From CAWDMN01 sp963803155 (GTDB lineage Bacteria; Acidobacteriota; Terriglobia; Versatilivoradales; Versatilivoraceae), in NCBI GenBank assembly GCA_963803155.1, contig CAWDMN010000029.1:1-57776 (forward strand): a stretch of DNA of 57,776 nt, in the 5' to 3' direction. A program made the position numbers and the translations under genes. Shown here piece after piece: positions 52,930 to 57,776 of this stretch. Under the pieces are notes generated by a model. That model was given only the letters and a program-made list of their open reading frames with translations. It was not told the DNA's origin and searched no databases. Position 1 is the first letter of the stretch. Each line of letters begins with the position of its first letter.

Positions 52930-54285
52930 ATGCCTCTTCTCCAACTCCTTGATAGAATCCCCGAAAAACTTGAATGCCGCCGCTGGCGATTCTTTATCTA
53001 TTTTTTAATTGCTTCGGCCTTTTTCGTGCTTTCTTTTTTCCGATCCAGCGTGGTGAATCATTTTAATTTTATTGAATCTGATGGCCAGGGGTATTACATT
53101 TATTTGCCCTGTCTTCTCATTAATGGCAACCTCGATTATGCCACCCAAATTAAGGACCATCCCTGGTTTACCATGGATTTCCTGCAGGATCAGAATCGAG
53201 ATAATGCAGGGCGGTTTCTAAACAAATATCCCATTGGATTCGCTTTAAGTCTATCTCCACCTTTCATATCTGCTCATCTCATATCCAAATTGCTCTTTGC
53301 GCTCACTGGCTTCGAGCTCTTCAGCCCGGACGGTTATACTCCCATCTATCAACTCTTTTGCTTGCTCTTCATAATGGGTTTAGGTTTCACTACTTTGTTG
53401 TTATGCCATTGGCTCTTAACCCAATATTTCCAGATCAGTCATACGGTCGCTGCCACTGCGGGAATCACATATTGGGTGGGTTCCCATTATGCCTATTATT
53501 TTTTCCGGGAACCCTTTACGGTCCATTTGGTTTCCACATTCTGGGTGACCTTATCATTCGTCGCGATTGGCATCATGGTCACACAAATGCGGAACCGGAG
53601 TTGGGGGTGGGGTATTTTTCTGGTTGCCGTATTGGCCACTTCTATGGCATTGATCTGCCGACTTTCCAATATTTTCCTGGCCCCATTTTGGGTTTGGTGG
53701 ATTTTTGAAGTGTACTCATCGGGATTATGGAAAGAGGCCTTGCTTCGTCTTCCCTTGGGAAGTTTGGGGCTTGCCCCGCTTGCCCTACAAGCGCTTGTGT
53801 GGAAATACACTCGAGGACATTTTCTTTATCTTTCTTATGGGGGGGGGAAATTTCGTTCCTTAAGAACCTACTATGGCCGGGAAGGATTTCATTGGCTGGC
53901 CCCGGCACTCTGGCAAACACTGCTGTCACCACGGCATGGATTATTTTCGTGGACTCCCCTGTTGCTTCTCTCGGTGATAGGGGTGGTGTGGCATTTCAAG
54001 AAAGAACAGGCAAGAACTGATTTATTGATGACTAGTTATATCGCAGCCTTTGTAATCCTCTGGTATCTAAATAGCGCCTGGTACGCCTGGTGGTTTGGGG
54101 ATTCCTTTGGAGGCCGGGCTTTTCTAGAGATTTCCAGCTTTTTTATTCTCGGATTGGCATTCACCTTTGATCAGTTTAAACATTTGAGTCCCCGAATCCG
54201 AAGGTGCGGGATTGTCTTCATTATTCTTTGCATTATTTACAATTACGGGTTGATGCGGATGCATATTATTCATTGGATTTCCTAG
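52930..54285 (+). CDS. GT-C-like multi-helix membrane protein
   Basis: 451 residues, about 10-11 membrane helices. The first periplasmic loop has ESDGQGYYIYLP, an acidic motif (D near residue 50) expected of GT-C glycosyltransferases, and a second loop near residue 390 contains WWFGDSFGGRAFLE, which resembles the conserved part of GT39/GT83-like transferases. It may add sugar from a lipid donor on the periplasmic face. RBS purine-rich (AAAAGG) before ATG. Last coding gene of the island. Confidence 0.7.
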   Translation: MPLLQLLDRIPEKLECRRWRFFIYFLIASAFFVLSFFRSSVVNHFNFIESDGQGYYIYLPCLLINGNLDYATQIKDHPWFTMDFLQDQNRDNAGRFLNKYPIGFALSLSPPFISAHLISKLLFALTGFELFSPDGYTPIYQLFCLLFIMGLGFTTLLLCHWLLTQYFQISHTVAATAGITYWVGSHYAYYFFREPFTVHLVSTFWVTLSFVAIGIMVTQMRNRSWGWGIFLVAVLATSMALICRLSNIFLAPFWVWWIFEVYSSGLWKEALLRLPLGSLGLAPLALQALVWKYTRGHFLYLSYGGGKFRSLRTYYGREGFHWLAPALWQTLLSPRHGLFSWTPLLLLSVIGVVWHFKKEQARTDLLMTSYIAAFVILWYLNSAWYAWWFGDSFGGRAFLEISSFFILGLAFTFDQFKHLSPRIRRCGIVFIILCIIYNYGLMRMHIIHWIS

Positions 54286-54701
54286 AACCAGGCGGTTTTT
54301 TAAGGTGGTAATTTAAAATGGAGAGAAAACCTAGATTTGCCATCGGAAAAAATCTGGAGGTCCGGTGATCTCAATGGTGCTGGTCGGAAGATGCCGGAAC
54401 TCGCTTGCTCACCACATTCACACCAAAGCCCCCGCCTGCGCATGTTTTGAAGACCACTTTCTTTGTTGCTCTCACAGCAATTGCTTAGGACAACTTGCTA
54501 TTTTCAATACCCAAATCAGTCCTGTAATCGAGTCCGCTTCCCCAATTGATGCCCCGATTGAAACAGTGATAAAAGGCCCCTGGAAAATGAATCCATGGTT
54601 TGCGAGGCATAAAATTTCCCATCTGAAATTGCAGCATTAATTCGGAGTGAAAATATGTATTATGCGACGCTTATTCTCATGAGCTATCATGTTAAGATTA
54701 A
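54286..54701. other. Intergenic region before the RAYT remnant
   Basis: About 415 bases with a perfect 16-bp palindrome (AAGATTAATTAATCTT at 54694-54709) at its end. No gene recognised; a plus-strand frame at 54365-54640 has no binding site. Confidence 0.45.
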
Positions 54702-54709
54702 TTAATCTT
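54694..54709. repeat. 16-bp perfect palindrome at RAYT end
   Basis: AAGATTAATTAATCTT. It contains the stop codon of the RAYT remnant (TTA at 54702-54704 on plus). Confidence 0.6.
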
Positions 54710-55027
54710 GACGGGATTTATACCTTCCCTCCAATAAATGTCCTTGCCGCCGGTGCCGCCGATTATAGTGGATCGTATAGGGGGTGCTGAAGTGCTGCAT
54801 GAACCGGCTCCGGTTAGCCCGCGGTGTTTCCATCAGCAGATGCAGATGATTGCTCATGAACACGTAGGCGTAAAGACGCACCTAGTAGCGTTCCAGGCTG
54901 GCCGCGAGCTTCTGCTGCATCACCTCCCGGTCGGAGTTCGTCGTGGAAGAGTTCCTTCCGCTCATGGCCCCCGCGAGGTGACATGATAGACCGCCCCAGG
55001 ATAAAGGATTCGAATGGATCGTGCCAT
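54702..55027 (-). pseudogene. RAYT (Y1 transposase) pseudogene with HUH motif kept
   Basis: From ATG 55027: MARSIRILYPGAVYHVTSRG, a stop and frameshift, then SDREVMQQKLAASLERY, a stop, VRLYAYVFMSNHLHLLMETP, then RFMQHFSTPYTIHYNRRHRR and GHLLEGRYKSRQD. The HUH motif (NHLH) and the Y1-domain end (NRRHRRQGHL-GRYK) are those of REP-associated tyrosine transposases. At least one frameshift and one stop interrupt it. Confidence 0.85.
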
Positions 55028-55114
55028 AAGACAATATGCCATGTGTTTGTTTTCTGTTTAACAATATAACAATTATTAAGGTCTGAGCCCTTTACTTCCG
55101 ACCCCTATACTTCC

Positions 55115-55263
55115 CTGCTACCGCTTTGCCGACCGGCTGGAGCAGGCCTTTGGAAAACCGGCATGAGCGTAATCCTTCGTCTGTCTTCCTTCATTCTGCT
55201 CTGCATCGGCGTGCAAATCTTTTGGAATGGAGTCAGCGCGCTCCTGAAGACATTGCCCCGCTA
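55115..55263 (+). repeat. Duplicate of the marC 3' end, copy 1
   Basis: 149 bases matching 42961-43111 with about five substitutions and a one-base loss (GGAAAGACC becomes GGAAAACC), which shifts the frame. It includes the stop region CCCCGCTAA. Without a start codon it is dead. Confidence 0.92.
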
Positions 55264-55404
55264 AGGGATCGTGAATAAAAATACCAGTTCAAAAGTCCCC
55301 TCCTTAGACGAGGTTGTCAAATCCGTCCTGGCGGAAGGGGTGGCCGAATCAGAGTCGAGGCCGGGGTGGTGCGAATGCTGCCGCTTCCCGCCGGCCAAAG
55401 ACTT

Positions 55405-55556
55405 CAGACCACCCCTGATTCGGCCTTGCGACCAGTTTTTCCAGCATGGCCTCGCAGTCCCGGTCATCAACAAAGATTTGTTTTGCGCTTTTCATTTCCA
55501 CACACCGTGATGTGATGCTACAAACCCGGAAAGACAGGCCACAAAGGGCGATCCAC
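55405..55556 (-). pseudogene. RAYT N-terminal remnant between marC copies
   Basis: From GTG 55556: VDRPLWPVFPG, a stop, HHITVCGNEKR, then after a frameshift QIFVDDRDCEAMLEKLVARP. Same gene family as the remnant at 41822-42050, and the surrounding bases also match it; both lack the catalytic domain. Confidence 0.78.
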
Positions 55557-55672
55557 GGTCTTCTCCCCGCTGTTGTTGATTGAGCCGCCCGCTTCACACC
55601 AAAACTGGGGATAGGAAAGATGTCGCTCAAAAATATTGCATATTGCATGCTCTGACCCCTTTGCGCCCCCAG

Positions 55673-55790
55673 CTGGAGAAGGCCTTTGGAAAAACCGGCA
55701 TGAGCGTAATCCTTCGTCTGTCTCCCTTCATTCTGCTCTGCATCGGCGTGCAAATCTTTTGGAATGGCGTCAGCGCGCTCCTCAAAACTC
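55673..55790 (+). repeat. Duplicate of the marC 3' end, copy 2
   Basis: Starts CTGGAGAAGGCCTTTGG, matching marC from 42982. It shares GCGTAATCC and CTGCATCGG with copy 1 against marC's GCGTGATCC and CTGTATCGG, and ends about CTCCTCAAAAC. So copies 1 and 2 are closer to each other. Confidence 0.85.
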
Positions 55791-55900
55791 ATCCTGTGCC
55801 AAACTCCGCAGAGTGGTATTGAATCTATTTGACAATAAAAAACCGCCCGAGTAGCATCTGAGCAATATTCACAATCATCTTTTAGAGGAGAAAAACCTCA

Positions 55901-56404
55901 ATGGCTGACAAAATCTGCTTTATCATTTGCCCAATAGGAGATAAGGGAACAGATACCTATTTACGATCCGATCAACTCAAAAGACACATCCTTATGCCAG
56001 TGCTTGATGAACTTCACTATGAAGGGGTTCGCGCCGATGAAATAAATAGATCCGGAAGTATTTCAGAACAGATAATCGGCCACATTATTGAAGATTCAAT
56101 GGTCATTGCAGATTTGACAGACTACAATCCAAACGTTTTTTATGAATTGGCCATCCGTCATGCCTATAAGAAACCCTTCGTCCAAATGATCATCCTAGGC
56201 CAGAAACTTCCTTTTGATGTATCCGATCAGCGAACCATTAAATATAACCTTTCGGACCCGGATAACATCGAACAATCTAGAATAGATCTCAAAAAGTATA
56301 TTGAAAATCTGGAACAAAATCCTTCCGACATTATAACGCCAATTTCTTCTGCCATTGTCGCGGCAGAACTGCGCAAAAGTCGGGAAAGTCCTAAACTTAG
56401 TTGA
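55901..56404 (+). CDS. Nucleoside 2-deoxyribosyltransferase/TIR-like protein, probably truncated
   Basis: 167 residues. CFIICPIGDKGTDTYLRSDQ then HILMPVLDELHYEGVRADEI, ISEQIIGHIIEDSMVIADLTDYNPNVFYELAIRHA is a nucleotide-binding fold of the deoxyribosyltransferase/TIR-like class (D-L-T-x-x-N-P-N-V-F-Y-E-L-x-x-x-H), parts found in antiphage systems. RBS AGAGGAG about 12 bases upstream. The last codons (CTTAGTTGA) lie inside the left inverted repeat of the following IS, so the protein's true C-terminus was likely replaced. A defence role is inference. Confidence 0.75.
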   Translation: MADKICFIICPIGDKGTDTYLRSDQLKRHILMPVLDELHYEGVRADEINRSGSISEQIIGHIIEDSMVIADLTDYNPNVFYELAIRHAYKKPFVQMIILGQKLPFDVSDQRTIKYNLSDPDNIEQSRIDLKKYIENLEQNPSDIITPISSAIVAAELRKSRESPKLS

Positions 56405-57764
56405 AAAAGGAGCATGACCTCACTTAAAACAGAGGTGTTTTACCGGCAAGTAAGACACTGAGATTAAGGAGATCATGCATGGGACAGAGAGTAATTGGAG
56501 CCGGAAAAAGAAGCAAGGGCAAAGAGAGAAGAAAAAAGAGACAACAAATCCAAGAAGAAGTTAGGACTTTGGACAGTCGGTTTGAACTGATCCAGATGTT
56601 GATCCCTCTAGGCTTGAAAGCAGTGGAAGAAGAATTACAGAAAGAGGTGGAACAGCTGGTTGGCCGCGGAGCCAGCCGGAGTCCGGAGAATCGACGCTGG
56701 GGAAGAAATCCAGGATCAGTCTACCTGGGAGATCAGAAAGTCAGAGTCGAAGTGCCGCGAGTACGAAATGTAGCGGTGCGCCAAGAAGTGCCTCTGGAGA
56801 GTTATCAAGCTTTTCGAAAGACGAAGGTGTTGGACCATCAGGTCCTGAATCGACTGATCTGTGGGATCAGCCAGAGGCAATATGAACAGGCGGCTCTCTG
56901 TGTGCCCGAGACGTTTGGGATCAAAAAGAGCAGTGTGTCGCGACACTTCATTCGAACCACGGCTCGGAAGTTGGAAACTTTTTTGAATCGGGATTTGAGC
57001 CAGCACGATCTTGTGGCGATCTTTATCGAATGGGAAGCGGTTAGCAGAAACCGATATGATCGTGGCTTTGGGGATTACGCTCGAGGGTAAAAAGATCCTA
57101 TTGGGATTTGTAGAAGCCAGCACAGAAAATCAACGAGTGGCTCAGGATTTTATCCAGCGACTGCTGGATCGAGGGTTAAGAACCGAACAGGAGATTCTCT
57201 TCATTATCGACGGAGCCAAAGGGCTGTATAAAGGGATCAAGGCGAGCCTGGCGGAGAAAGCCTTGATTCAAAGATGCCAATGGCACAAGCGGGAAAATGT
57301 AGTCAGTTATTTGAGCCGGGAACAAGCAAAACGATTCCGGCAGAAAATGCAGACGGCTTATCAGCAACCCAGTTATGAAAAGGCGAAAGAAGCCCTGGAG
57401 CGAATTGCTAAAGAGCTGCGATTGATCAATGGTTCTGCGGTGGAGAGCCTGAAAGAAGGGTTAGAAGAGACTCTGACTCTGCATCGTTTGGGATTGTTTG
57501 AAGAATTAGGCACCAGTTTTAAAACCACCAATTGCATTGAGAATGTGAATCGGCAATTGGAGCGGTTGACGCATCGAGTCAGTTACTGGAAGAACAGCGA
57601 TCAGCGCCAGCGTTGGATAGCCACGTCGCTCCTGCAAATTGAGCCCGGGCTAAGAAAGGTGAAAGGCTTTCGTCATCTAAAAGCCCTTCGCAAAGCCATG
57701 AAAAGGAAAGTCATCCAAAATCGGATCAAGCAGCCGCTTGAGGCTTATGCTCATTTTCAACTAA
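56398..57764 (+). mobile_element. IS256-family insertion sequence with imperfect inverted ends
   Basis: Left end TTAGTTGAAAAAGGAGCATG-ACCTC (56398 on) matches the inverse of the right end, TTAGTTGAAAATGAGCATAAGCCTC on the minus strand (about 57740-57764). About 24 bases with one gap and few mismatches. The transposase lies inside. The direct repeats flanking it are not evident. Confidence 0.7.
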
Positions 57765-57776
57765 AAAAGGGCTTGA
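56479..57776 (+). pseudogene. IS256-family transposase, one-base frameshift
   Basis: Frame 1 (56479-57090, 203 residues) starts MGQRVIGAGKRSKGKERRKK, with the mutator/IS256 region from GISQRQYEQ. It ends at LVAIFIEWEA, whereas the family has FIDGKRLAE. Reading the second frame gives NGKRLAETDMIVALGITLEG, then LLGFVEASTEN, IIDGAKGLYKG (second Asp) and NCIENVNRQLERL (Glu), to the window end. The gene is restored by removing one A in ATCGAATGGG (about 57029). The catalytic Asp at FID is thus lost by the shift. A sequencing error or a decayed copy are both possible. Confidence 0.88.

Larger units (their letters stand above)
55028..55900. other. Region of duplicated fragments
   Basis: Holds two detached copies of the marC 3' end and a RAYT remnant between them. 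Around 55078-55105 is GGTCTGAGCCC and at 55652 CTCTGACCCC, words typical of RAYT-associated repeats. 55800-55900 before the last gene is non-coding. Confidence 0.55.

Noticed and set aside
1..57776. CRISPR array, tRNA or rRNA genes
   Set aside because: No series of regularly spaced direct repeats and no recognisable tRNA or rRNA sequence was seen by eye; a dedicated scan could still find a weak tRNA.

Overview
The window comes from a Gram-negative bacterium with an outer membrane. It carries two OmpA-like proteins, a periplasmic DsbD/TlpA thiol system, an HtrA-type protease and an RND efflux pump. Core genes (type I-beta glutamine synthetase, folD-coaE, a GH57 4-alpha-glucanotransferase) sit among many interspersed repeats and decayed Y1 (REP-associated) transposases. 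A small Sm-like lipoprotein and a DUF2911 protein are compatible with Acidobacteriota or a neighbouring phylum. That placement is an inference; there is no rRNA or other phylogenetic marker here. I saw no tRNA, rRNA or CRISPR array.

Layout. 0-13.8 kb (mostly minus strand): a broken secreted protein at the left edge, an OmpA-domain protein, a DUF2911 protein, a membrane-anchored spermidine-synthase-like protein, two SAM methyltransferases (one Rsm22-like) and a Tat-exported GH38-like (DUF5054) protein. 14-19.3 kb: glnA with a clear promoter, a structured 155-nt leader and a strong terminator; a decayed HEPN/MNT toxin-antitoxin pair; the GH57 enzyme. 19.3-19.9 kb: a repeat-dense intergenic zone. 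19.9-25.9 kb (plus strand): folD-coaE, then dsbD, a TlpA-like lipoprotein, an HtrA protease and a small membrane protein, which together look like an envelope thiol and quality-control block. 26.3-31.3 kb: an RND adaptor and permease separated by two miniature repeat elements. 31.4-34 kb: an SPFH protein with an RHH regulator, divergent from a GH-like TIM-barrel protein. 34.9-40.1 kb: an outer-membrane-like protein paired with a giant multi-membrane patatin phospholipase. 40.2-43.1 kb: RAYT remnants, a second OmpA protein and a MarC-family membrane protein.

44.5-54.3 kb is an accessory surface-glycan island: four sulfotransferases (two of them a tandem duplication), two nucleotide-sugar glycosyltransferases, a Wzx-like flippase and a GT-C-like membrane protein. 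The probable product is a sulfated cell-surface glycan. 54.7-57.8 kb is a mobile-DNA junkyard: RAYT remnants, two detached copies of the 3' end of marC, a nucleoside-deoxyribosyltransferase/TIR-like gene whose last codons lie in an IS inverted repeat, and an IS256-family element whose transposase has a one-base frameshift.

The most notable observations are: a 181-bp miniature element with a 10-bp target duplication carrying an internally deleted four-helix-bundle (S23-type) gene inside the RND operon; the glnA leader with a possible attenuator; the duplicated marC tails linked to RAYT remnants; and the IS256 insertion that seems to have truncated the TIR/NDT-like gene.
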